35,374 bases of DNA. Origin: Prorocentrum cordatum (lineage: Eukaryota > Sar > Dinophyceae > Prorocentrales > Prorocentraceae). The notes beneath the pieces were generated by a model. The model did no database searches and had not been told where the DNA came from. It saw only the letters and a program-made list of their open reading frames with translations. Location of the stretch: positions 180,001 through 215,374 of the forward strand of contig CAUYUJ010018066.1 of assembly GCA_963575745.1 (NCBI GenBank), read 5' to 3'. Shown here one piece after another: positions 19,292 to 28,417 of the stretch; the first letter of the stretch is position 1; each line of letters begins with the position of its first letter. The position numbers and the translations under genes are program-made.

Positions 19292-20177
19292 ATCTTCGCC
19301 ACCTTCGGCGCCTGAAAATAAACCCTCACCCTCTCGCGATGGGACCTGCAGTGGGGCGGGGCAGGGCAGAGATAGAGTTGCAGATTGCATGGTTAGAGTT
19401 TTGCATGCCATATTGTAGTATGCCTCCTCAGAAGGAGGCAGCAGGGCAACTGATCGCGCAGCTTGAGTTGCAGAGACCCAAATGCGATTCAAGTGCGACG
19501 CAAGTTCTTCCTGAAGAAATCGCAGACGATTGACGGCAAATGCTTCGCATGATTGAAAACACATCGTTTTCACGAGAAACAGTGCGTGAAATGCTGGATA
19601 GCTTCAGAATCTAAATTGCACGTTGCATTTTCCGTCGATCATGCTACAAACGAGTATCGTTTCTAGACAGCGCTTGCCGCTATGGAAACCGACCCTTTTC
19701 TCTCCAAATGGGTAGGCTTCTGCTCTGTCAGCGAACGTGATACCCTACGCGCCACCATGAGAGGACCCAAAATGCAATTACAAGATTTTACCAGTAAAAA
19801 GTTTACTTCGCAAAACAAGCAGTAAACCTTTTAATGGTAAAATATGTTACCATGTGTAGTGGTGTGTATGCACACCGTTCAGCTTATTATCAACATGTAA
19901 TATTATATGATATTATGTATGGTATGGTATGGTATGATGGTGGTGGCTCATTCGGCTTATACCTGATAGGCTCGGCCCGATCGCCTTCGTCACTTGGAGT
20001 TTCGTGAACATGGTTTTTGAGTTGGCTGATTGCTTCCTTCTCCATCCGCCTCCTCAACGGTTTACGGTGCGCGCAATAGGCAATCTGTTGTGGTCAGTCA
20101 GTGCGTCGTTTCGCTTGATAGCGGCGCTGGCATCCGCAATCGTTTTCTGAGCGATCCGACTTGTCTGTAGCTGTTCG
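19292..20177. other. Intergenic stretch with an inverted repeat and TATGG repeat
   Basis: No convincing gene in ~890 nt. It is more AT-rich than the rest of the block. It holds a hairpin with 22-nt arms (19786-19842, listed separately) and a (TATGG)n run at 19916-19935. A short frame at 19288-19533 (LQIAWLEFCMPYC...) has no recognised similarity. It presumably contains the upstream region of the next gene; no spliced-leader acceptor could be fixed. Confidence 0.6.
19786..19842. repeat. Inverted repeat with 22-nt arms
   Basis: Arm 1 is 19786-19807 (TTTTACCAGTAAAAAGTTTA and 2 more bases) and arm 2, its complement with two mismatches, is 19821-19842; the loop is 13 nt. TGGTAAAATATGTTACCA at the right edge adds a smaller palindrome. 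It may be a MITE-like remnant or an RNA hairpin upstream of the next gene. Confidence 0.8.
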
Positions 20178-21896
20178 ATGGCTCAAGCGATGACGTTATT
20201 TTCGCTATGCATCTGCGTGATCGTTCTTCTTACAAGCTTCCCCACCCGCGCAGCATCAATCCGCGTCGGAATTGCAGATGTGGCGGCCAAGAGGCCAGCA
20301 GCTGCGATGCCTGAGGATTACGACGCGGATGCGCATCCTCCAGTGCTGAAGGGGCCCGCCGCGGCCCCAGTTGAAGCAGCGCCTGCGCATCCCACGGCGA
20401 CAAAATCTCCACCGCCAGCGCCGCCCCCATCATTGGCTCCGAAGCCAGAGAAGGAGACGGCCAAAACGTTTCAGCTGCTCCTGGCCAAACAAGAGAAGAA
20501 GCCATCTGACCACCAGGAACAGGCGCTTGCAGAGACCGATCAGGAGGTTGCGACAGCTGATCCCGGAGCGGTGAAGAGCTTCGAGAACTCGCTCCGCTAC
20601 CACGCCACGAACCACAGGAAGGGTGCCACCGAAGAGTCCCGCGCTAACGCTCAGAAGGCCTTAGACTTATGGTTGGAAATGCCTGGCGGGAGCAGCGACA
20701 GACGCAGTTCCACCGCGGATGTGGAGAACAACGGTGGTTTCAAGAATTTGAAATGGGTTCATTCTTGCACTAGGTCACACGAGAAGAAGGAGAGCGAGAC
20801 GCATTCCCACCAGGAGGGCATGTTCACCAGGCTCTCCAGCCGACGATGTCCAATCGTGCGCTCCCCCTTCTCCCCCACCCCCTCAACTATCGCGCCTCGT
20901 CCTCCGCCTTCCCGCCGCTGCCCTTTTCATCTTTCAGTCTCGCCCTTGTGACCCCCTCCACCAACGCTAGAATGAATGTGGAGAGGTTATATCGCGATGG
21001 AATGAAGTTGATTACTTTGTTTTCAAAAAGCCAGAGAAAGTGGATAAGCAAACCGCACCCCTCCGGCATGAATCAATCATTTTTGGGCGTTTGTTGTCGG
21101 CGCGCTATGATTCCTAACGTTGTCCAGGGCGAAAATCCTAGAGTTCAACGGCATCCACGCGAACGTGTTCACCATGGATCAGGCGCAACAGCAGCGCGCC
21201 AGCGATGCGTGCATTCGCTTGGTAGAACAAAATTACATCGCTCTTGGCCTGGACCCTCAGATGGCGAGAACACACTGTGTCATCGACGAAGAGGAGCCGC
21301 TATTGTCGCAGCACTACTACAGGAACATGACGAAGACCATGACCAGCACCGACGAGAGGAAAAACATGTTGAGCTCGGTTTCCGCCCTCAAAAAGATCAC
21401 CGATGCCCCTGGGAGCGCATCTTCTTCTTCGCGTGGCGCGATCGCTGAGTCAGTGGCCATCGAGACACTGAAAAAGGAGATGCATCCCGTCAGGGCCATT
21501 TCCTCCCTACTCATGCCCCCCCACCACCCTTCTCATCTCCATTCATGCCCCCCTTCGCCAACCTCTCCTTGCAGGATTATCTTGGCCACGCTGCGCAAGA
21601 ACCAGGGCGCCCTCCTGCAGCTGAAGGCGAAAGCGTCGATGCTGCGCAAGAAGGACGGCCACTACGAGCAGCGCGAGACCGAGATTGGCATGGCGCAGAA
21701 ACTCATGGCTGCATTTCTCGAGGATACGGAGACTTCGCTCGCAGAGGCTGCGTCCGTGGATGCGTCGGATGACGACGACGCCGCGCTGAAGATCACCGAG
21801 CGGCTGCAGAATGCGAAGAAGGCGGGTGAGCAACACATGGCGGGTTTCAAGGAGGGGAAAAAGCGTTGGGGGCGCCATTTCGAGGCGGCGTCGTGA
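20178..21896 (+). CDS. Secreted or membrane-targeted coiled-coil protein of unknown function (three exons)
   Basis: Function not recognised. Met 20178 starts a hydrophobic stretch (FSLCICVIVLLTSF) ending in TRAAS, a typical signal peptide. A Pro/Ala-rich region follows, then a Lys/Glu/Gln-rich helical part (SFENSLRYHATNHRKG). The exon 1 frame joins exon 2 neatly through a GC-AG intron 20831-21127 (CCAG|GC...CCAG|G, 297 nt, phase 2), giving EGMFT-R-AKILEFNGIH. Exon 2 reads MDQAQQQRASDACIRLVEQ. A second intron of 93 nt (GC at 21482) or 96 nt (GA at 21479), ending at TTGCAG 21574, removes a Pro-rich stretch and gives KKE-(M)-IILATLRKNQ. The C-terminal exon is a coiled coil with an Asp run (DASDDDDA). 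Length ~442 residues. The intron sites are inference; both fit the dinoflagellate AG|G pattern. Confidence 0.65.
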
Positions 21897-22139
21897 AGTC
21901 GGTTGTTCACAGGGGTGCGATGTCTGAGCGCGCAGATTGCACTGCTTCTTTCAAGCGCATGCGTCTTGGTGCCTCGATGCTGGAGCGACGCAGCGTGTCA
22001 TGTTGTGCTCCTTCGTATTTTCCATATTTCCATATAAATATTTTCCATGCTTTCCGTATCTGCCCGCCGCGCCGCGGAGAGGTGTTCCGGCGCGGCCGCC
22101 GCCGCCGCCGCCAGAAAAAGACCCCCTGCCGACCTGCGC

Positions 22140-22167
22140 AAAAAAAACGCCCCCCGTATAGGAGGCG
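22140..22167 (+). other. A-tract plus GC hairpin motif, copy 4
   Basis: A8 directly followed by CGCCCCCC-GTATA-GGAGGCG, an imperfect stem-loop. It lies ~245 nt after the stop of the secreted-protein gene and ~25 nt before a purine microsatellite, echoing copy 2. Confidence 0.5.
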
Positions 22168-22192
22168 GCGCCGCCGAGAACAGAATCGCGAC

Positions 22193-22480
22193 GAGGGGGG
22201 GAGGAGGAGAAGGAGGAGGAAGAAGAGGAAGAAGACGAGCAGGAGGAGGAGGAGGGGGAGGAGGAGGAGAAGGAGGAAGGGAGATGGGGGAGGAGAAGGA
22301 GGAGGACGAGGAGGAGGAGGAGGAGGGGCGGGGGAAGGGGGGAAGGACGGAGGACGAGTTGGAGGAGGAGGAGGTAGGAAGAGGAGGAGGAGGAAGAGAA
22401 TGTAGCGGAGCAGGAGGAGGAAGAGGAGGAGGAGGAGGAGAAGTGGGGGTTGGAGGAGGGCGGGGAGACGATGAAGAAGG
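22193..22480. repeat. GGA/GAA purine microsatellite
   Basis: Nearly pure purine on the + strand, (GGA)n with AGAAG and GGGG variants. Glu/Gly-rich + frames and Pro/Leu/Ser-rich minus frames here are artefacts. It separates the secreted-protein gene from the transposase-like gene. From 22481 to 22644 nothing further was recognised. Confidence 0.95.
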
Positions 22481-22644
22481 CATAGCGTGACATTGGCGTT
22501 GGCAGGGAGGGGCGGGATGCGCGGCGCTGGCCGTGTCGACAAGACCAAGGGGGGCGGGCAATCCAGCTGTCGCTCGCTGGTTCTTCTGATCCGTAGCCGT
22601 CTGCTCAGGCCTCTTCCTTTTCCACGCCGCTTTGGGGTAAACCC

Positions 22645-24535
22645 ATGCTCGAGGGGAAGAAGCGCCAATCGTGGGCGAGGCAGGACGACGGTTCCCCGTC
22701 GAAGCGCCTGCGCGGCGCCATCAGGGATTCATTTCTCGAAAACAGGCAGTCAGCACGGGAACTCGGGCATAAATTCTTGGCGCCGCTTGGCCAATTGCTC
22801 CCTGGTCAGTTCGGCGATCTCACCACCGCCGCGGTGCGACGCGGCGAAGGCAAGAACATCGCCAGAGATTTGAAGAGGAATTTCCTGAAGGCGTGCAAGT
22901 GGCCGCCGACATACATGGCCAAGGTGAGAACGTGGAACCCGAAACTGAACAGAGAAGTGCGTTCAGATATGTGTTTTTTGCTGCCGCACGAAATGTTTTC
23001 AGTCATTTGTTCGTATTCGGATGAGACGAAATTCTTTGTTACGGAAGGTTTGGACGTCGAGGCGAAAACACATCTGTTGCGATGCCAGGCGGCGATGGGC
23101 GCAGAGACCCTTTTGCCCGTAGGTCTCTGGGCTGATGGCGTGCCCAACAATTTCGACAGGAGCGATTCAGTCGAACTCGTTCAAGTAAATCTTCCAGGGC
23201 TGAGTGGTGACAACTCGACTTTGCGGGTTCCTGTGGCAGCTTTTCCCAAATCCCGCATGAGTTCAAACACGCACAACGACTGCATGGAGATCGTGCGGCG
23301 GTCGCTTTCGGCAATGGCACGCGGTGCCTTTCCGCCATGTCGGCACGATGGCGCCGCTTGGCAAGCGACAGATTCGTACCGCAAGCGTCGCTCCAACAAA
23401 CCGTTGGGCTTCCGGGGTGTTCTGGTGGGTGTCAGAGGAGATTGGGCGAGCTACAAATGCACGTTCGGGCTCCCTGCTTGGAACGAGGGGGGCGGCTGTT
23501 GCTGGCTGCGCGCGTGCACGCCCGATCAGGCGCCGCGCCCCACGGTTTGACCGTGAATTGCTTCCTTCCTTCCGCCCGCGCCCTCCCAGCCCGTTTCTCT
23601 GCCCCTCGGGGCTGGGGGGCGGGTTGGCGTGGTGGGCGGGGCGCCACGGAAGGCGGCTGATTACGTGCATTTGTTTCCCCCGCAGGTTGGCGACGCGCGG
23701 GGGGGCGCGCCATGGCGGAGGACGCAGCTGCCCAAATCTGAACTTATCCTTCGGAACATGCGCAACGGGCGCGTGCCGTCGCCGTTGTTGTCGGCACCCT
23801 GCGTGGATGACCTTTCCTTGTTTCGAGTGGATTGGTTGCATTGTGTGGACCAGGGCGTTGGATTGGTTCGGATCAGTGATGTGGTTCCTTCTAAGTGACA
23901 GTAAATGCTATGGCGGCGGGAATCGGGCCGAACGCCTCAACAGGATGTGGTCGTCAATCCAAGCCTATTACGACAGGAACAAGACGGACGACAGGCTCCA
24001 CAAGCTGACGCTCTTGATGATCAAAAAGGCAAGCCGCAGGAGCGCCCCGAAACTAAAGGCCATGGCGGGCGTGTGCAGGGCCCTGGAGGGTTGGGCGTGG
24101 GAGGAATGCAACAGACTGTTCAGCGGTGGCAGCGAACTGGAGCAGACAATTCTCGCAGCGACGAACCACCTCCATAATTGTTACGAGGCCTTGCGGACAA
24201 TTGTTATTTTCAGGAGAGACACCATGGCGACGAACGGCAAACGCTTCGTGCTCCTGTACGACGCACTCGCACAGCGACACCCTGCATTCTTCAGGTGCAA
24301 GCCCAAACTCCATCTTTTCGTGCACCTCACCCAGGAATCTGACCCGAAAGCTAATTGGACTTACCGCGACGAGGATTTTGGAGGGACCGTCGGCAGGATC
24401 TCACGGGGGCGCGGCGCCCCGATGACCACAAAGGCCTTCTCTGCCAATGTTATGGACAGGTTCCGCATGGAGCCTTTGGTTCGCGTGCGATGGCGCTGCT
24501 GCGAAAAAGAACACACAAAAAAGAGCCGCCTGTGA
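22645..24535 (+). pseudogene. Transposase-like protein 1 (DDE-type suspected), one frameshift
   Basis: Exon 1 (22645-23529) contains LLPVGLWADGVPNNFDRS, LVQVNLPGLSGDN, PPCRHDGAAW, then GVLVGVRGDWASYKCTFGLP and CCWLRACTP. A GC-AG intron, 23530-23685 (CAG|GC...CAG|G, 156 nt), joins it in frame to VGDARGGAPWRRTQLP... ending in DWLHCVDQGVG. One extra base near 23855-23862 then shifts frame; the next frame continues LDWFGSVMWFLLSDSK, later KPKLHLFVHLTQES and NWTYRDEDFGGTVG, to TGA 24533. WADG, RGDW with CxxxC, HCVDxG and RDEDFGG are spaced like the D, D, DxxH and E/D blocks of CACTA/KDZ-type transposases, so I infer a DDE fold. I believe this family is abundant in dinoflagellates, from general memory only. 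About 577 residues without the shift. Alternatives: an unrelated expanded family, or an assembly indel in a live gene. Confidence 0.6.
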
Positions 24536-24542
24536 AGGCGGC
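24517..24542 (+). other. A-tract plus GC hairpin motif, copy 5, over the stop codon
   Basis: A6, GA, then GCCGCCT-GTGA-AGGCGGC, a perfect 7-bp stem. The TGA stop of the transposase-like frame (24533-24535) lies in the loop. As with copies 2 and 4, a microsatellite (TC, from ~24568) follows within 30 nt. Confidence 0.6.
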
Positions 24543-24567
24543 TGCGGATGACCCCCCCTAGCTCTCT

Positions 24568-24623
24568 GCCTCTCTCTCTCTCTCTCTCTTGGTTGTCCTG
24601 CTATGTATTTATATGTCCTCGTT

Positions 24624-24668
<45 letters not shown>
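24568..24668. repeat. TC microsatellites
   Basis: (TC)n at 24568-24590 and 24628-24668, separated by TTGGTTGTCCTGCTATG-like unique sequence. Leu/Ser-rich frames here are artefacts. From 24669 to 24785 no gene was recognised. Confidence 0.95.
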
Positions 24669-24669
<1 letters not shown>

Positions 24670-24784
24670 TGGCCCTGTCTTCTTGCATGCGTGCCTTCGT
24701 GGGAATTATATTTATGGGCATGGATACACATCGCGGTCTTCGGCGCCGCGCTCACGGTTATAACGGCGAAAAAAAAGCCCGCGC

Positions 24785-24981
24785 TAAACCACGCGCGCTA
24801 ATTAACGCGTGCTACTCGCTAATTCAACAAGCTATGGTTAGCGCGTACACTTGCTAATTAGCGCGCACCCGATAATTTTAGAGCTGACTACTCGCTAATT
24901 AGGACTGACAACGCTAATTAGTATATGTTCACACACGTATCTGCGCTAATTAGCGATGGGAAACTCATTAGCGCAGATAGG
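24785..24981. repeat. CTAATTAG palindromic array, right
   Basis: At least seven GCTAATTAG-type palindromes (near 24797, 24818, 24854, 24894, 24913 and 24945, plus variants) between short spacers. The right edge is a hairpin: TATCTGCGCTAATTAG (24938-24953) pairs with CTCATTAGCGCAGATA (24964-24979, one mismatch). CTCATTAGCGCAGATAGG (24964-24981) is the inverted counterpart (17/18) of 14651-14668. One internal block, GCTGACTACTCGCTAATTAG, resembles the left array in direct orientation instead. The GCCCGGGT minisatellite begins directly after. Confidence 0.8.
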
Positions 24982-24984
24982 AAG

Positions 24985-25775
24985 CTCATGGCGGGTGCCC
25001 GGGTGCCCGGATGCCCGGGTGCCCGGCTGCCCAGGTTTCGCCCGTGCGCGAGGCCTGGCCCGGGCTCGGATGCCCGCCCGGATGCCCGGGTGGATGCCCG
25101 GGTGCCCGGATGCCCGGGCCCGTGCCCAAGTGCCCTGCATGGTCTTGCCCGGGTGCCCGGATGCCCGGATGCCCGGGTGACCGGCTGCCCGATCAATGCC
25201 TATCTCTGCGGTCCGGCCCCGCCGCGGGGCACCCGGGTGCCCGGGTGCCCGGATGCCCGGGTGCCCGAGTCCCAGGGCCCGTGCCTGGGCACCTGGGCCG
25301 TGCCCAGGTGCCATTGTGCCTGGATGCCCGGGTGCCCGGGTGCCCGGGTGCCCGGATGCCCGGATGCCCGGATGCCCAGGCCCGCGCCCTATGCCAAATG
25401 GTGCCCGCATGCCCGGATGCCCGGGTGCCCGGCTGCCCGGGCGATATGCCCATCTGTCTGAAGCCTGGCCCCGCTCGGGTGCCCGCGTGCCGGAGTGCCC
25501 GGATGCCCGGGTGCCCGGACGCCCGGGCCCGCGCCCGCGGGGCCTTGCCCGTGCGCCTGGATGCCCGGATGCCCGGGTGCCCGGGCGCCTGCAGGGGTGC
25601 CCGGATGCCCGGGTGCCCGGATGCCCGGGCCCGCGTGCCTTATGCCAAATGGTGCCCGCATGCCCAGATGCCCGGGTGCCCGGCTGCCCGGGCGACGCCC
25701 GGATGCCGAGCTGCCTGAGCCCCGTTCGGGTGCCCGGGTGCCCGGGCGCCCGGATGCCCGGACGCCTGGGGCCCT
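24985..25775. repeat. GCCCGGGT 8-bp minisatellite, array 2
   Basis: Same 8-bp unit and same strand as array 1, ~790 bp. It shares with array 1 the interruption CTGAAGCCTGGCCCCGCTCG (near 25456). It also has an internal higher-order repeat: TATGCCAAATGGTGCCCGCA occurs at about 25389 and 25641, ~252 nt apart. All-frame open reading is an artefact of the unit. Being on the same strand on both sides of the 14651-24981 block is what a split array would show. Confidence 0.95.
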
Positions 25776-26140
25776 GCGTGAATCCATAAAGAACCCCACA
25801 TCGAATCGAATCCGCCTGAGACATACTGGCCCAATGTGACCCAGGCGAACCGACGTTGCCCAGGTCTACGGTGGCCCAGGACGCGCCCCGAACTCCAGCT
25901 CGCGGAGCACCACCTCAACCGGCACCCCTTGCGCAAGGAGCGCGAGCAAACGCACCGTTTCAGCCGGAGGTATCGGACAAATATGTTGCACGCCAGGGGG
26001 AATCGGTACCCCAAGGTGCAGGCACAGAAGCGTGTTCGCGCTGGTTGCCAGTCGTTTAAATGACCGGTTTTGCCGGGATTCGCATGAACGAGGCCGCTCC
26101 ATGTTCGAAGCGATCTTGAACCTAATCATGATGGTAATGT
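25776..26140. other. Spacer without convincing gene
   Basis: A 75-residue + frame (25836-26063; HLNRHPLRKEREQTHRFSRR) and minus-strand frames of similar size overlap here. Neither has a recognised motif, and composition does not favour one strand. It is probably non-coding or a small exon remnant. Confidence 0.4.
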
Positions 26141-26144
26141 GAAG

Positions 26145-26405
26145 CGGCCTGCTCCTGCTGCTGCTCCTGCTCCTCTGGCTGCTGCTGTTCCTCCTCCTCC
26201 TCCTCCTCCTCCTCCTCCTCCTCCTCCTCCTCCTCCTCCTCCTCCTCATCCTCCCGCTAGTGCTCCTGCTCCTGCTGCTCCTTCCTGCCCCTGCTTCCTG
26301 AGCTGCTCCTGCTGCTGCTGCTGCTCCTCCTCCTTCTCTCCCCCTCCTCCTCCTCCCATTCCTCCTCCTCCTCGTCCTCCTCCCCCTCCTCCTCCTCCTT
26401 CCCAC
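26145..26405. repeat. CTG/CCT microsatellites
   Basis: (CTGCTC)n and (CTG)n mixed with a long (CCT)n core near 26191-26248 and a second CCT stretch to about 26400. Pro-rich + frames and Arg/Ser-rich minus frames are artefacts. From 26406 to 26580 nothing was recognised. Confidence 0.95.
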
Positions 26406-26581
26406 CCTTCTAAGCTCCCTGATCCGCCGTCCTCGTCGCACGGTGCCCGAGAACAGCCTGGGGCAGGTGTCGCATGAGACAGCGTGAGCGCGATTATCTT
26501 GGCGCCTGTGGGAGTGGGCTAGGACATCCTAGATATCCAAGCGTGTCCGATACGCTGGCGGCGAGACGGAGACGCAACCCC

Positions 26582-26695
26582 GGCGGGCGGGGGCGGGGGG
26601 GGGGGGGGGGGGGGGGGGGGAACGAGCAGGAGGAGGATGAGGAGGAGGAGGAGGAGGAGGAGGAGGAGAGAGGAGGAGGAAGAGAAGGAGGACAT
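26582..26695. repeat. Poly-G and GGA microsatellite
   Basis: A G run of over 20 bases near 26597-26620 followed by (GGA)n to 26690. Both the run length and the frames across it are unreliable. Confidence 0.9.
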
Positions 26696-26739
26696 GTATG
26701 AGGAGCTTTTTCGAACGTCCCAAACGGTCCTCCCGGTTC

Positions 26740-26925
26740 CCTCTACCTCCTACTCCTCCTCCTGGCTCTGCCCTCGGCTCGAATTGCGCTAGACGCCTGC
26801 CCGACGTCCACTCCTCCTCCTCCCTCCTCCTCCTCCTCTTCCTCCTGCTCCTCCTCCTCCCCCTCCTCCTCCTCCTCCTCCTCCTCCTCCTTTTCCTCCT
26901 CCTCCTCCTCCATCCCTTCTCCTGA
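26740..26925. repeat. CCT microsatellites
   Basis: (CCT)n at 26743-26765 and 26809-26915, with unique sequence between (GAATTGCGCTAGACG...). The purine-rich strand switches relative to the preceding GGA tract, so GGA and CCT tracts face each other over ~120 bp and could fold together. Confidence 0.9.
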
Positions 26926-26994
26926 TCGATAACTTCTCCGTGTCGCACCGCCAGGCGTGGTTTTAGGGCGGGCCGGGCGTTTTGCCTGAAGCTT

Positions 26995-27870
26995 CCTCGC
27001 AATTTATGAACCTGAAGCTCGCAATTTCCAACAGCTACAGGGGTGGAGGGCGGCGCGTTTTCAAAATTGGGCTCTCGCTAAGGCGCCGCGCGCATTCGGT
27101 TTAAAAGTTTCCAACAGTTACAAGGATGGAGGGCGGGTCGTTTTCCAAATTGAGCTCTCGCTAAGGCGCCGCGCACATTCGTCTTAAAAGTTCCCAACAG
27201 CTACAAGGATGGAAGGTGGCTGGTTTTCAGAATTGGGCTCTCGCTAAGGCGCCGCGCACATTCGTCTTAAAAGTTCCCGACAGTTACAGGGGCGGAGGGC
27301 GGGTGGTTTCCCAACTTAGGTTCTCGCGAGGGCGCCGCGCACATTCGTCTTAAAAGTTTCCAACAGGTACATGGATGGAAGGCGGGTCGTATCCCAAATT
27401 GGGCCCTCGCTAAGGCGCCGCGCGCATTCGTTTTAAAAGTTTCCAACAGTTACAAGGATGGAGGGCGGGTCGTTTTCCAAATTGGGCTCTCGCTGAGGCG
27501 CCGCGCTCATTCGTCTTAAAAGTTTCCAACAACTACAAGGATGGAGGGCGGGTCGTTTTCCAAATTGGGCTCTCGCTGCGGCGCCGCGCACATTCGCCGC
27601 AACAAAAAAAAAAAAAACGGTTGCAGGGATGGAGGGCGGCGCGCTTTCCAAATTGGGCTCTCGCTAAGGCGCTGCGCGCATTCGCCTTAAAGGTTCGCAG
27701 CAGTTACAGGGATGGAGGGCGCGTGGTTTTCAAAATTGGGCTCTCGCATTCGCACCGCGCACAGTCGTCTTAAAAGTTTCCAACAGTTACACGGATGGAG
27801 GGCTGGTGGTTTTCAAAACTGGGCTCTCGCTAAGGCGCCGCGCACATTCGTCTTAAACATTTCCAACGGT
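26995..27870. repeat. ~83-bp satellite array, copy 2
   Basis: About ten units of 82-88 bp with GGAGGGCGGGTCGTTTTC, CAAATTGGGCTCTCGCT and GCGCCGCGCACATTCG. GGAGGG marks lie near 27044, 27126, 27292, 27459, 27541, 27629, 27712 and 27796, with GGAAGG variants at 27208 and 27374. The array starts after ATTTATGAACCTGAAGCT, the same left edge as copy 1. Units here are more alike than in copy 1, suggesting more recent homogenisation. An A14 run (27604-27617) interrupts one unit. Confidence 0.95.
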
Positions 27871-28412
27871 TACAAAACGTCATGCAAAGTCCACGCGCGC
27901 GCGAATAGTACTGCAAGCAGTTCAACATAAAAGCTTTCGAAGCCCATCTGGGCTTCAATACGAAATGTTGCAGATGTTCTGCCCGCGCGCGTTTTTCCGA
28001 CGATTCGATTCCAACGTGTGCGTCCAAGTATCAAGATCTCATCTCACCTCGCGGTGCATTCGCGTTGGTCTAGCATGCGCCCAGGGCATGAACAACAGTC
28101 CAAATAATACCTTACCGCGCGGGGCACTGATATCCTTACATAGCCATTGGTTTTCTGAAGTGTTTGAAATATACCTCTTCAAACACGTATGTTTCTATTT
28201 AAAAAATCAATTGCTGCTCATCAAAAATCTGCCAGATGCATTGAATTTCGAAGCGCGCAGTTCTTCATCAACGCCAGGCAAATGGAGCGCCTGTTTTTCA
28301 AGGGCGCGCGCCCAGGTGCGAAAAGGATTCTCGCATGAACTTATGGGGGGGGGGGGGACATGGGACGGGAGGGTGTATAGCAGCATCGCTGATGCATCCT
28401 GAGTTCTCTCTG
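27871..28412. other. Spacer without convincing gene
   Basis: A frame open at 27965-28402 has no recognised motif, ordinary composition and ends in a G9 run. The stretch is more AT-rich than its surroundings. TGAAGTGTTTGAAATATACC and a following CTTCAAACACG near 28157-28187 form a small imperfect inverted repeat. Confidence 0.4.
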
Positions 28413-28417
28413 GTCCC

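Noticed and set aside
20170-20200. GGCTCAAG as a relict spliced-leader end
   Set aside because: Only eight bases match at GATGGCTCAAGCG, it lies inside the start of the coding frame, and the rest of the leader is absent.
21866-22668. Arg/Glu-rich + frames and Pro/Leu/Ser-rich minus frames
   Set aside because: Translation of the GGA purine tract.
14232-25775. CRISPR-like reading of the regular repeats
   Set aside because: Units are 8 bp without unique spacers, and the genome is eukaryotic in character.
25836-26063. 75-codon basic frame
   Set aside because: No recognised motif, overlapped by equal frames on the other strand, and no exon signals supporting it.
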